A stretch of 64,000 bases of DNA from Candidatus Mesenet endosymbiont of Agriotes lineatus (lineage in GTDB: Bacteria > Pseudomonadota > Alphaproteobacteria > Rickettsiales > Anaplasmataceae): the NCBI RefSeq assembly GCF_964019585.1, contig NZ_OZ026454.1, positions 62,001-126,000 of the forward strand. The letters run 5' to 3'. The notes under the pieces were generated by a model that worked only from the letters and a program-made list of their open reading frames with translations, was not told where the DNA came from and ran no database searches. The translations under genes were made by a program, and so were the position numbers. Of the stretch, positions 35,103 to 44,472 are shown piece by piece (the first letter of the stretch is position 1; each line of letters begins with the position of its first letter).

Positions 35103-38024
35103 TTACACTATTGATTCATGAGTTCCAGTGTTACAACTTTGTTCTATACCGCCTCTGACTTTAGCCTCGGCTAACCCTGAGCTTACATCAGCTCCTTCGC
35201 TACCACTTCTACTCCTTCCTGATTCTGAGCCTGATTCTCCACCTATGGTAAAAGAAGAATAAGCTCCTCTGCTCTGATTTTGATTTAAAAGATCATCTCT
35301 TGAACTTGATATGTCTTTTTGATATACTACAATTTCATCTTCGTTACTATCTACCCGGTTAGCATTATCTCCATCTAGTGGCTCTAATTGAAATTCAGGT
35401 ACAGTTTGTCCTTGTCCATTAAAGTGGCTTCTAAAGTAACGTCTTAAACATTGCCATAACCCAATATCATCCGTATAGTCACTTGGCAGGCGGATATTAC
35501 TGCGGCAACAATGTCTATATATAAGATAGGACATCCCTATCATTGCCACTATAGGTATAACAATGGCTGTACTAATTTCAGCAGTGTTGAGCGATCTTTC
35601 TGCAGGACCAGATGATTCATCTGTTTTGTTAAAGTTAGATGTATGATCTGTTATCATTGAATTGTTATCTGTAGTGATCATATTAGTAACATTCTGCGTC
35701 ACTAATCCTAACGTGGTCACTACTGCACTTCCTATTGTTGAAACTAACCCTAATGTGCTATTTATTCTTTGCGTTTCAGTAGTTGTGCTTTTAGGCAAAA
35801 TAGTACTCATAACAGTTGTTTTGTCTTGCTCAGTGCTTGTCGTATAACGGCTCGTTGGTCTTGCAGTGCTCCCTGTAGTAACCCTTGTAGGCTTAGTAGT
35901 TGGCTTGACAGTAATTTTTTCCGTTGAAGTAGTAATTTTAGATGATGTAGTTGGCCGTACAGTAGGAATAGTAGTTACTGTTGTGCTTTGATCTACAGTG
36001 GTATGTTGCGCAGTACTGGTTTCTGCTGTTGTCTTAGCAGTAGTTGTAGTTTTCTCTGTCGAAGTAGTGGTTTGAGGAGAAGCCACTGTAGTTGATTGTG
36101 TAGTAGATGCAGTAGTTGTAGTTTTCTCTGCTGAAGTAGTGGTTTGAGGAGAAGCTACTGTAGTTGATTGTGTAGTCAATACAGTAATATGTTTGGTAAT
36201 TTTTGGTTTTGTAGTAGTGCGTTGAGTAGTTGCAGCACTTGTTGTATCATCTTCTACAGTAATTGTACTTTCTCTTATAGTTATTTCTTCCATATCAGTT
36301 ATAGCTAAAGGAGTAGCTGTTGATATCGTACTAGAGCTTATTTTGGGTGCATCTGAACTTGAAGAAATTATATGTGAAGTTGACTTTGCAGTCTGACTAG
36401 TAGCTGGATTAGTGCTGATAGTAGTTTTTTTTGCTGGGGTAGTAATTCTAAACGATGTAGTTGGCTGTACAGTAGGAATAGTAGTTACTGTTGTGCTTTG
36501 ATCTACAGTGGTATGTTGCGCAGTACTGGTTTCTGCTGTTGTCTTAGCAGTAGTTGGAGCTCTTTCTGTCGAAATAGTGGTTTGAGGAGAGGCTACTGTA
36601 GTTGATTTTGTAGTAAATACAGTAGTTGTACTGGGTTCTACAGTAATATGCTTAGTAGTTTTTTGTTTTGTAGTAGTGTATTGAGCTGTGATCTCTGTAG
36701 TTGCAGCACTTGTTGTATCATCTCCTACAGTAGTTATACTTCCTCTTGTAGTTATCTCTTCAGTAGCAATTGTAGATAAAGGAGAAGTTACAGATACTGT
36801 ACTAGAACTTATTTTAGGTGTTGAAAAAATTGTATATGGAAAAGATGTTGTAAGCTTTAATGGATTATTATAAACAATATCTACAAAATCACTCAAAGTT
36901 TTTACTCCATCAGTTGGAAAGTCTCTTGTAGTAACTACCTTTAAATTACTTGAACTAATTGTACTTTGAGTAATGTTTTTCTCACCCACTGCTGATATTA
37001 TAATATCATTCTCACCAATAACACTTAGCTGTAGTGATTTTATTTTCTCCTTATAATTATGAATTATTTGCTTCTTTCCCTTTTTACCTGTTAGCTTTGC
37101 AAGGCATAACCTTTGCTCATCCTCAAGAAAAGCAACTACTGCTCCATTCTTAGTATTTACTGCACTTAAGTTACTTATCTTATCACCAGTTAAAAACGGA
37201 GTAGAAACTTTTTTGTCAAATTGATCACAGCGCTCTTTACCTACTGCAAATAAACATTCTTCATCTTCATTATTTACGTATTTTCCCTCTCTGATATCAT
37301 CAATCATTGATTCAGTAATATCTAAAGAGAATAAAGAGGTTGAATCTGAATAAATTATTTTTCCTACATTACCGTTTTGGTTTGCTGGTGAAAGTTGAAA
37401 ACTATTTTTCATATTCTCATCTACCTTGAACAACAGTCTACTTACAACTCCACGTGACCCTTCATTAACATTAAACTCTAAACCTTGTCCTTTTTCCAAA
37501 AGCCATGCAGTAACGTACTGTCCTTCAGAATTTGAGTCTATCGCAGCAATTATAATGTCACCATTTGGTAATTCCATGGCTTTTGGCTTGCTATAACTAT
37601 GATACTTATTGCTGGAGTGAGAAAGCTTTGCATTGTTTGACAGAGATATTTTTTCACCATAAGGTCTAGCATTAATAGAATTTGGTTTTAAATCAACTTG
37701 ATATGGAGCATATGATATTATAGAGAATTTTTTACTGCCTTGCTCTTTCTCTTCAGGAAAGGCAAAAACAACAAAATCTTTATCACTAATTGGCAGGATA
37801 ACTGGCCTATCATTTTCTATCAGTTTACTCGGTATTTTTGTATTTATGCTAAAAGAGTGTTTTTGACTATTAAAAGGAGTAGTAATTGTACATTCAACGT
37901 TACTATATCCATCACCCACATCTCTATAATATGCAGTATATACAACATTATTTTTCTCTACTGTATTTATACAGCTGTTAATTTTAAATTGATTTTCAAA
38001 GTATTTTAGTATATTCATGTTCAA
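35103..38024 (-). CDS. Mucin-like Thr/Ser-rich membrane protein
   Basis: The 973 residues fall into four parts. Residues 1 to about 390 are a non-repetitive, beta-rich domain without an obvious signal peptide. About 400-790 is a Thr/Ser/Pro/Val/Ala-rich region of the kind TTTKPKITKHITV, built from repeats. One hydrophobic segment, ISTAIVIPIVAMIGMSYLIY, lies near 845-865. A tail of about 105 residues with polar Ser/Gly-rich blocks follows. The plan resembles eukaryotic membrane mucins; whether the Thr residues are glycosylated cannot be seen. I do not recognise a named family. A -10/-35 pair lies just upstream. Confidence 0.8.
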   Translation of the reverse strand: MNMNILKYFENQFKINSCINTVEKNNVVYTAYYRDVGDGYSNVECTITTPFNSQKHSFSINTKIPSKLIENDRPVILPISDKDFVVFAFPEEKEQGSKKFSIISYAPYQVDLKPNSINARPYGEKISLSNNAKLSHSSNKYHSYSKPKAMELPNGDIIIAAIDSNSEGQYVTAWLLEKGQGLEFNVNEGSRGVVSRLLFKVDENMKNSFQLSPANQNGNVGKIIYSDSTSLFSLDITESMIDDIREGKYVNNEDEECLFAVGKERCDQFDKKVSTPFLTGDKISNLSAVNTKNGAVVAFLEDEQRLCLAKLTGKKGKKQIIHNYKEKIKSLQLSVIGENDIIISAVGEKNITQSTISSSNLKVVTTRDFPTDGVKTLSDFVDIVYNNPLKLTTSFPYTIFSTPKISSSTVSVTSPLSTIATEEITTRGSITTVGDDTTSAATTEITAQYTTTKQKTTKHITVEPSTTTVFTTKSTTVASPQTTISTERAPTTAKTTAETSTAQHTTVDQSTTVTTIPTVQPTTSFRITTPAKKTTISTNPATSQTAKSTSHIISSSSDAPKISSSTISTATPLAITDMEEITIRESTITVEDDTTSAATTQRTTTKPKITKHITVLTTQSTTVASPQTTTSAEKTTTTASTTQSTTVASPQTTTSTEKTTTTAKTTAETSTAQHTTVDQSTTVTTIPTVRPTTSSKITTSTEKITVKPTTKPTRVTTGSTARPTSRYTTSTEQDKTTVMSTILPKSTTTETQRINSTLGLVSTIGSAVVTTLGLVTQNVTNMITTDNNSMITDHTSNFNKTDESSGPAERSLNTAEISTAIVIPIVAMIGMSYLIYRHCCRSNIRLPSDYTDDIGLWQCLRRYFRSHFNGQGQTVPEFQLEPLDGDNANRVDSNEDEIVVYQKDISSSRDDLLNQNQSRGAYSSFTIGGESGSESGRSRSGSEGADVSSGLAEAKVRGGIEQSCNTGTHESIV
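35925..36820 (-). repeat. Repeats in the mucin-like gene: 510-base duplication and 72-base tandem
   Basis: A unit near 35925-36350 is repeated at 36435-36820. Exact anchors such as ttgg(c/t)cgtacagtaggaa-type sequence at 35951 and 36461 lie 510 bases apart, and over 95 bases are almost identical. Within the first unit a 72-base (24-codon) tandem repeat starts at about 36041 and 36113, encoding TTVASPQTTTS(T/A)EKTTTTA. All repeat lengths are multiples of three, so copy-number change keeps the frame. Confidence 0.85.
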
Positions 38025-38048
38025 TCTTTAATAAAAATATTATATTCT

Positions 38049-38077
38049 ATAGTATATTAATTAATAATTAATGTCAA
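38049..38077 (-). promoter_or_regulatory. Candidate sigma-70 promoter of the mucin-like gene
   Basis: On the minus strand, TTGACA (38072-38077) and TACTAT (38049-38054) are separated by 17 bases, ending 24 bases before the ATG at 38024. The -35 box is a perfect consensus. It overlaps the region just before the divergent phosphohexomutase gene. Confidence 0.55.
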
Positions 38078-38084
38078 TAAGTTA

Positions 38085-39434
38085 ATGATCTTAACTACAG
38101 AAATAGACACCTCAATAATAAAAAAATATGATATCAGAGGAATAATTGGGCAAAACTTAAAAGTTGAAGATGGTTATGAGATAGGGGAAAAATTTGCCCA
38201 ATTCTTAGGCAGTAATGCTAAAATTTGTGTTGGCTATGATAGTAGAGTGCATTCACCTCAAATAGAGAAAAAAGTAATTGAAGGACTATGTTTTTCTGGA
38301 GCAAGTGTTATAAGAGTTGGGCTGTGTTCTTCTCCAATGCTATACTTTGCTACTCAGCTTATTGATGCAGATGGCGGAGTGATGATTACTGCATCTCATA
38401 ATCCTGCACAGTACAATGGATTTAAATTTTATAGTAACAAGATAGTATTTAGTGAAAAAGAAATAACTACATTTATGGGTATTGATGCTAAAAACAATAC
38501 AGGTAATTACACTATTCTTAATTGCAATATATATGATCAATATATCAAAATACTCAAAAACATAAATGTAGGAAACGGAAGAGAATTTAAAATAGCATGG
38601 AACTGTTCTAATGGAGCAACAAGTAGTGTTATTAGGCATATTCAAAAAATTTTACCCAACCATAATCACATTACTATTAACAATACAATAGATGGATCTT
38701 GTAACCCCGATCCTATTGAGCAGCAGAATCTCAATAAACTAATCAGTACTACAAGAGAGCATCAATGTGATATTGGCATCGCTTTAGATGGTGATGGTGA
38801 TAGAGTTTGTGTAATAGACAGTGAAGGTCATATTATTCCTAATGACTACCTTTTTATGATATTTGTAAATGGAATACTGACTAAAGGTGATAAAGTAATT
38901 GTTGACATAAAAAGTAGCATGAAAGTTTCTGATCTCATCTCAAGATTAGGTGGGGTAGCAATAACATGTACTACTGGCCATTCAATTATAAAAAGGATGA
39001 TGATAAAAGAAAATGCAAAATTTGCCGGAGAACTTAGTGGCCACTTTTTCTTTGCAGAAATTGGCTTTGATGATGGCATATATGCAGCTATTAAATTAAT
39101 TAATATCTTACAAAAGTATGAAAATTTTGATAGCATAATGAGCAAATTACCTAAGCTATACATTAGTCCCGAAATCAAAATTGAAATCCAGGAAGAAAAG
39201 AAATTTCAGATTATCAATCTTTTAAAAAAAGAGTTAGAACAAAAGAATATTATATTTTCAAGTATTGATGGCATAAAAGTTACCTTTGAAAAAGGGTGGT
39301 TATTACTTAGAGCATCCAACACACAGAACTATATTACAGCACGGTGCGAAGGCCAGAGTAATGAGGACTTTAAGGAGATGAAAAACGTATTGGATCAATA
39401 TATTAAAAGGATAAAGTTACTTAATAAGCCGTAG
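38085..39434 (+). CDS. Phosphomannomutase/phosphoglucomutase
   Basis: An alpha-D-phosphohexomutase that moves phosphate between C1 and C6 of a hexose. The phosphoserine loop is TASHNPAQYNGFK, the metal loop is ALDGDGDRVCVID, and the sugar-binding loop is in GELSGHFFF. The N-terminal KKYDIRGIIG and C-terminal RASNTQNYITARCEG (phosphate-binding) blocks complete the four-domain plan over 449 residues. The family fits AlgC/ManB; the sugar preference is not readable from sequence. A single divergent gene next to the mucin-like gene. Confidence 0.92.
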   Translation: MILTTEIDTSIIKKYDIRGIIGQNLKVEDGYEIGEKFAQFLGSNAKICVGYDSRVHSPQIEKKVIEGLCFSGASVIRVGLCSSPMLYFATQLIDADGGVMITASHNPAQYNGFKFYSNKIVFSEKEITTFMGIDAKNNTGNYTILNCNIYDQYIKILKNINVGNGREFKIAWNCSNGATSSVIRHIQKILPNHNHITINNTIDGSCNPDPIEQQNLNKLISTTREHQCDIGIALDGDGDRVCVIDSEGHIIPNDYLFMIFVNGILTKGDKVIVDIKSSMKVSDLISRLGGVAITCTTGHSIIKRMMIKENAKFAGELSGHFFFAEIGFDDGIYAAIKLINILQKYENFDSIMSKLPKLYISPEIKIEIQEEKKFQIINLLKKELEQKNIIFSSIDGIKVTFEKGWLLLRASNTQNYITARCEGQSNEDFKEMKNVLDQYIKRIKLLNKP

Positions 39435-39652
39435 TTATGAAAATAAGTTAATAGTCAGGATATCAGGGATCAATATCTTAATGCTATTTTGTGATTTATA
39501 TATAATTAATATTTTTATAGAAATTTTTAAGAAAAATATGTTACATAAAATAGTGGACTTACAAAGCATAAAAACATCAGTACTTCTATTGTCAGATTGA
39601 GCTTTGATTTTTGTGCAAAAAAGATATATTAAAGCAATTCAACATTTATATT

Positions 39653-40813
39653 ATGAGTTTCATTAATGCCATAGTTTTTGCATTTTTTGGTGGTATTATT
39701 CTAAATTGTATGCCATGTGTTTTCCCTGTTCTTTCACTAAAATTTCTTTCAATTTTAAAAAAAGCTAAAGGTCCTAGTAGCCTTACAATAAGAATTGAAG
39801 GGATTGCCTATACTATTGGTGTGCTGCTTAGCATGTTTATATTAGCAATTTTGTTATTAATACTGCGTAGCATGGGTAATTCAGTAGGCTGGGGATATCA
39901 AATGCAGTCTCCTATATTCATATTAGTACTGCTATACCTTATGTTTTTAATAGGATTATCCTTTTCTGGGTTTTATGACATTCCCTCTATTTTACCTAAC
40001 TTTGGCAGCAAATACACAAATCAATCAAGTTACATTGGCAGTTTTTGCACTGGGGTACTTGCAATTTTAGTTGCAACTCCATGTTCTGCACCATTTATGG
40101 CATCTGCTATAGGTTTTGCGTTAACTCAACCAACTTTATACTTTTCGCTTATTTTTCAAGCATTAGGACTTGGTATAGCTTTTCCTTATCTTTTCATATC
40201 ATTCTTTCCCACTATTCTTAAATTCTTGCCAAAACCAGGGCAATGGATGGAGACTGTTAAACAATTTCTAGCTTTTCCAATGTATCTCTCAAGCATCTGG
40301 TTGTTTTGGGTACTGGTTAAGGAGTCAAATGTTAACATTATACTGCCCGCACTAACAGGACTTTTACTTCTAGTTTTTAGTATTTGGGTACTTACTAAAT
40401 TAAGTTCGAGAATTTATATAATTATGCTTCTAATCTTTCTGAATTTGCTTCCGTTTGCCATAGTAAAAAATATGGCACATGTACAAGATAATAAAATTTT
40501 CTCTGTAGATGCACTTACAAGCCTAGTTCAAAATGGACATAATGTTTTAGTTGCAGTAGGTGCTGATTGGTGTATGACATGTAAGATTAATGAGCATTTG
40601 CTAGCATCAAAGGATGTGCAAACCCTTTTCAAAAGCAAAAATGTTCTATATATGAAGTTAGATTGGACAAAAAAAGATGAAAAAATTACTAAATATCTAC
40701 TAAAGTTCAAAAGGGGTGGGGTGCCTCTGTATGTATTATATTTTCATAATAAAGAAGGAAAAGTTCTACCACAAATTCTCAATAAAAAAGCACTGGTATC
40801 TGAATTACAATGA
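39653..40813 (+). CDS. dsbD: DsbD-like thiol:disulfide interchange protein (membrane and thioredoxin domains)
   Basis: DsbD passes electrons from cytoplasmic thioredoxin to periplasmic thiols. The protein has about eight membrane segments. The conserved cysteine pairs are in LNCMPCVFPVLSLK and VATPCSAPFM, and the C-terminal thioredoxin-like domain has the site GADWCMTCKINE. The N-terminal periplasmic alpha domain of enteric DsbD is absent, giving about 386 residues, as in the shorter ScsB/CcdA-like versions. ATG at 39653 (MSFINAIVFAFFGG) starts at the first helix. An upstream TTG at 39611 adds a soluble tail and is less likely. Confidence 0.9.
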   Translation: MSFINAIVFAFFGGIILNCMPCVFPVLSLKFLSILKKAKGPSSLTIRIEGIAYTIGVLLSMFILAILLLILRSMGNSVGWGYQMQSPIFILVLLYLMFLIGLSFSGFYDIPSILPNFGSKYTNQSSYIGSFCTGVLAILVATPCSAPFMASAIGFALTQPTLYFSLIFQALGLGIAFPYLFISFFPTILKFLPKPGQWMETVKQFLAFPMYLSSIWLFWVLVKESNVNIILPALTGLLLLVFSIWVLTKLSSRIYIIMLLIFLNLLPFAIVKNMAHVQDNKIFSVDALTSLVQNGHNVLVAVGADWCMTCKINEHLLASKDVQTLFKSKNVLYMKLDWTKKDEKITKYLLKFKRGGVPLYVLYFHNKEGKVLPQILNKKALVSELQ

Positions 40814-40920
40814 TTTTTGTCTTTGAAAAATTCAAAAATCTTAAAGCTAAAAACATAATCTATTGACTAAATAGCTAAAATGTTTAAAATAAGTCGGAAT
40901 TTCTATATGGAATAATTAAA

Positions 40921-41493
40921 ATGAGTAGAGTATGCAGTGTAACTGGTAGAACAAAATCTTTCGGTAATAAGGTATCCCATTCAAACCGTAAGACTAAGCG
41001 TACTTTTTTGTTGAATTTGCACAACGTTTCTTTAAGAAGTGAGATTTTAAACAAAAAATTCAAAGAACGTATAGCAACAAAGGCTTTAAGGACAATAGAC
41101 TACAAAGGTGGATTTGATCAATATTTATTAAGTGCTGCTAAAGAGGGTTTAAGCTTAAAAGCACAAAAGATAAAAAATAAGCTAAAGAAGCTAATTTCAG
41201 CAGAGCAAAAGATAGAGGTCCAATTTAAAGGTTTAATTTTAAAAATAAGGAAAATAGAGATACAACTTAAGGGATTGGTGCCAGGAAGGCACAAAACGGA
41301 AATTCGACTTAAAAATTTAATTGCAAAAATACCCAAGATAGAGTTACAGCTTGAGAAAGTTGGTCTGAGGGCACAAGAAGTGGCAGTACATTCTGAAGAG
41401 TCAGATGCAAAAAAGATGAAAACAGAACTTGAAGAGTTAAAATTAAGAGCGCAGAAAATAAAAACACAACTTGAAAATAAGAAATTTTTATAA
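40921..41493 (+). CDS. rpmB: Ribosomal protein bL28 with a repeat-built C-terminal extension
   Basis: Residues 1-70 are a normal bL28: SRVCSVTGRTKSFGNKVSHS at the start, then NRKTKRTFLLNLHNV, and LRTIDYKGGFDQYLL. The usual protein would end near residue 90-100. Here it continues to 190 residues. The added part is made of 14-residue tandem units, KIKNKLKKLISAEQ, KIEVQFKGLILKIR, KIEIQLKGLVPGRH and so on, with hydrophobic positions that suit a long amphipathic helix. lipA starts 6 bases after the stop. The extension is in frame and free of stops, so it is probably made. Confidence 0.9.
   Translation: MSRVCSVTGRTKSFGNKVSHSNRKTKRTFLLNLHNVSLRSEILNKKFKERIATKALRTIDYKGGFDQYLLSAAKEGLSLKAQKIKNKLKKLISAEQKIEVQFKGLILKIRKIEIQLKGLVPGRHKTEIRLKNLIAKIPKIELQLEKVGLRAQEVAVHSEESDAKKMKTELEELKLRAQKIKTQLENKKFL
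41167..41460 (+). repeat. 42-base tandem repeat inside rpmB
   Basis: Seven consecutive 42-base units start at 41167, 41209, 41251, 41293, 41335, 41377 and 41419. The first five translate to the clear pattern K-(I/T)-x-x-x-L/F-K-x-L/V with 14-residue spacing. The sixth is diverged, and the seventh (KTELEELKLRAQKI) is partly recognisable. The period is two heptads. Confidence 0.85.
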
Positions 41494-41499
41494 ATAAAT

Positions 41500-42375
41500 A
41501 TGAAAAGTAAGCCTGAGTGGTTAAGGGTTAAAGCTCCATCTGGTGGTGTTTTTAATGAAACTTTAAATATAGTTAAGTTATATAATTTACATACAGTATG
41601 TGAAGAAGCAGCATGTCCCAATATTGGAGAATGTTGGAATAAGCGTCATGCAACAGTGATGATTTTAGGATCAGTGTGTACGCGTGCTTGTGCATTTTGT
41701 AATGTTGCAACAGGAACTCCTGATAAGCTTGATCCTCATGAGCCAGAAAATTTGGCAATCGCTGTAAAAAAATTAGGTTTAAAGCATGTTGTAATTACTT
41801 CTGTTGACAGGGATGATCTTCCAGATGGTGGAGCTGAGCAATTTATCAGATGCATAGAGGAAATAAGAAAAATTAATTCCAGTACAACAGTGGAAATTTT
41901 AACACCAGACTTTTTAAATAAAGAAGGGGTAATTGAAAAAATAGCAAAAGTAAGCCCAGATGTTTATAATCATAACGTCGAAACGGTGCCTAGATTATAC
42001 GCTAAAATTAGACCACGTGCTCGCTATTTTCATTCTTTGTTTTTACTTAAAAAAGTTAAGCAAAATAATTATGATATTTTTACTAAATCTGGGCTTATGG
42101 TTGGTCTTGGGGAGACAAAAGAAGAAATACTGCAGGTTATGGATGACTTGCGTGCAGCTGATGTAGATTTTATCACAATTGGACAATATCTCAGGCCTAC
42201 ACCTAAGCATGCCAAAGTTGATCGCTATGTTACTCCAGAAGAATTTGAATACTATAAATACGCAGCTTATTCCAAGGGATTTCAAATGGTATCATCAAGC
42301 CCTTTAACTAGATCCTCATATCATGCCGAAGAAGATTTTAATAGACTAAAAGCTGCTAAAAAATTCGCTTTATAG
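41500..42375 (+). CDS. lipA: Lipoyl synthase
   Basis: LipA inserts sulfur at C6 and C8 of octanoyl chains on 2-oxoacid dehydrogenase E2 and GcvH proteins. The 291 residues hold the auxiliary-cluster cysteines in [13 protein letters not shown], the radical-SAM [10 protein letters not shown] (C-x3-C-x2-C) and the C-terminal RSSYHAEE, whose serine ligates the sacrificed cluster. Full length. It starts 6 bases after rpmB and ends within a terminator hairpin. Confidence 0.97.
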   Translation: MKSKPEWLRVKAPSGGVFNETLNIVKLYNLHTVCEEAACPNIGECWNKRHATVMILGSVCTRACAFCNVATGTPDKLDPHEPENLAIAVKKLGLKHVVITSVDRDDLPDGGAEQFIRCIEEIRKINSSTTVEILTPDFLNKEGVIEKIAKVSPDVYNHNVETVPRLYAKIRPRARYFHSLFLLKKVKQNNYDIFTKSGLMVGLGETKEEILQVMDDLRAADVDFITIGQYLRPTPKHAKVDRYVTPEEFEYYKYAAYSKGFQMVSSSPLTRSSYHAEEDFNRLKAAKKFAL

Positions 42376-42390
42376 CATAAAGCTTTATTT
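42367..42390 (+). terminator. Terminator overlapping the end of lipA
   Basis: GCTTTAT and ATAAAGC pair around the loop agc, followed by tttatttttt. The left arm lies in the last codons of lipA and its stop codon. This fits a Rho-independent terminator for the rpmB-lipA unit. Confidence 0.7.
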
Positions 42391-42774
42391 TTTAGTAAAC
42401 TCTATATTAGATTAGACTATGTCAACATTATTCATCTGCTTTGGTTACTTTAATTTTGATTATATAGCAAATCCCATTAGCAACAGGACTATTAAAAGGC
42501 ACGATTGAAGCTAAATTTATGGATCGTTTTATAATTCTAGATTTTCAAGTATTCCAAAAATATGGTTCAAATCCGGGGAATATGGAGAAAGCAAATAGCA
42601 GCTTCTATTAACACTTTTGTTTTTTGTGAAAAGCAGCATGTATGGTAACTTAGGCAGCGAGGACATATAAAGTGATAATGCATTTTTTTGCAAGTTGAGG
42701 GTCTATAGCTCACACATGATAGATTGCCCCAAGTAAGGTTGTGTGATAAAAAGGTATATTAGGTAAAAGAGGAG
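42391..42774. other. Spacer with a possible gene fragment
   Basis: One plus-strand piece near 42469-42610 reads QIPLATGLLKGTIEAKFMDR and on for about 48 codons before TAA, with no start codon. I do not recognise it. The rest looks non-coding. Confidence 0.3.
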
Positions 42775-43631
42775 TTAAAACCATATAGTGAAGATTTGAG
42801 AGAACGAGTTTAAAAAGTGAAAGAAAGATGAGCATGAAAAAGAGATGTTCAATATCGACAATATACCGATGGCGTAAGATGAGGAGATAATGTAAAACCA
42901 GCTTTTAAAAAGGAGATAGTCATACAATCAAAAATATAGATGATTTTAACAAATTTTTATATAAAAATCAGGATATTACAGTTGACCAAATAATCGAAAA
43001 ATTTGGTAAAAAGCACAGTATTGCAAAAAAGTTGGTTATACATATAAATTTCTGTATCAGGAAAGAGATGGGAAAAAGCGTAAAGAATTTATAGAAAAAG
43101 CAGCTAAAATAAACAAAGAAGACTTAATATTTATAGATGAATCTGGCATTGATGATAACGCATTTATGCATATGGATGGGCTGCAAAAGGTTATTTGCTG
43201 ATAGGCCTGAATTCAAAAGAAAAAGAATTAGTATTATTGGAGCATTGAATCAGGGAAGGATTGTAGCGCCAATGATATTTGAAAGTTACTGTAACAGTGA
43301 AATTTTTGAAGCCTATGTCGAGAATACTCTTGTTCCAGTATTAAAGCCAGGACAAACTATAATTATGGATAATGCAAGCTTTCATAAATCCATAAAAATA
43401 AGAGAATTAATAGAAAATTCTGGCTGTAAATTAATGTTTTTACCGCCATATTCCCCTGATTTAAATCCTATTGAACATATTTGGTTTACCATTAAACACG
43501 CTGTGAGAAAAACACTACCAACCTTTTGGCCAAACATTAACGATGCTATTGATTTTATATTCCAAAAATCCGGGAATTGGGTTAGTTATACTTTAAATCA
43601 AACGTACTGTGAGAGCTGTGTTTATAAATAA
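42775..43631 (+). mobile_element. IS630-family relic with a partly intact catalytic domain
   Basis: The 5' part is frameshifted: YSEDLRERV near 42783 and EDLIFIDESGIDDNAF near 43119 (first catalytic Asp) lie in different frames. From about 43137 the frame is open: RKRISIIGALNQGRIVAPMI, then GQTIIMDNASFHKS (second Asp) and YSPDLNPIEHIWFTIK (the DDE-family Glu). These are diagnostic of IS630. The transposase is not intact, but it is less decayed than the copy at 12480. Confidence 0.8.
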
Positions 43632-43639
43632 ACTAAAGT

Positions 43640-44198
43640 AGATCTAATACTAAAGCTGAAGCTAACTACATAAAAGATATTTTTAAGTATTTGCTTGGCA
43701 AAGAGCTTAAAGAATTTAAATTAATACTAGATTGCTATATCAAGTTATATGCTGCTTTTACAAAGATACTAAATGTAGTTGAGATAGAGAAGACACTGGC
43801 TACTTTAAAATCTAACTTAGAAGAAGTTGAAAATGAGTTTAAACATTTAAAAGAAAACCAAAAAGCTTCTTTTAAGGATTACTCTCTATCTTTAAAAAGG
43901 AGAGAGGAAAAACTAAAATTGATGAGGTAAAAATAATTTTAACTCTATTATTAACGATTTATATAAACATATCAATATTCCTGTATTTTCTTATTCAGAT
44001 ATACCTAGCATTGATAACATAGGTAAAACAAAAAATGCTTTAGTAAAATATATTCCTGATCTATTTAAAGAAAAATGTGAGGATGGTTCTGTAATAAACA
44101 AAAGATTTACTATAATCGTAAATTGTACTTTGCATAAAAATGGTTACACAATAAAAGTTGCTGAGGTAATAGGTGCATGTGTACAAATTAGAAGATAA
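43640..44198 (+). pseudogene. Broken gene next to IS630, unknown function
   Basis: Just after the IS630 relic a frame opens without a start (NTKAEANYIKDIFKYLLGKE) and runs to a stop at 43930 (79 codons from ATG 43691), helical and charged. A second frame from about 43945 (NSIINDLYKHINIPVFSYSD) continues in a shifted frame to TAA at about 44198, ending AEVIGACVQIRR. The two pieces look like one gene with a frameshift and a missing 5' end, probably cut by the IS. I do not recognise it. Confidence 0.45.
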
Positions 44199-44472
44199 AC
44201 AGTGTTTGTTCACACACTATAGATACTTTTTAGGTTATGCTATAAAGAGCAGTTATATAATTTTATTAGATCAGGTTTAAATTACTGCAACTTAATACTA
44301 ATAAAAATTGGGATAACAACTTATTAAAGTTAATAACTCCTTTTAAAGGAAATTATTGACATTGGGTTAAATTCTTAATAAGATTTTATAAAAAGATTCA
44401 TTTTTTAGAGGGAGAGAAAAGCAAATATATTTCTGAAGCCTAAAAGAATAATTTTAATATTAAGTAATACTT

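Noticed and set aside
35925-36820. Regular repeats that could be taken for a CRISPR array
   Set aside because: The repeats are coding, multiples of three and contiguous without unique spacers of even length.
41118-41621. Minus-strand open frame of 167 codons over rpmB and lipA
   Set aside because: It is opposite two recognised genes and its composition mirrors their repeats.
42560-42580. ggttcaaatcc, resembling a tRNA T-loop
   Set aside because: No acceptor, D or anticodon stem could be paired around it.
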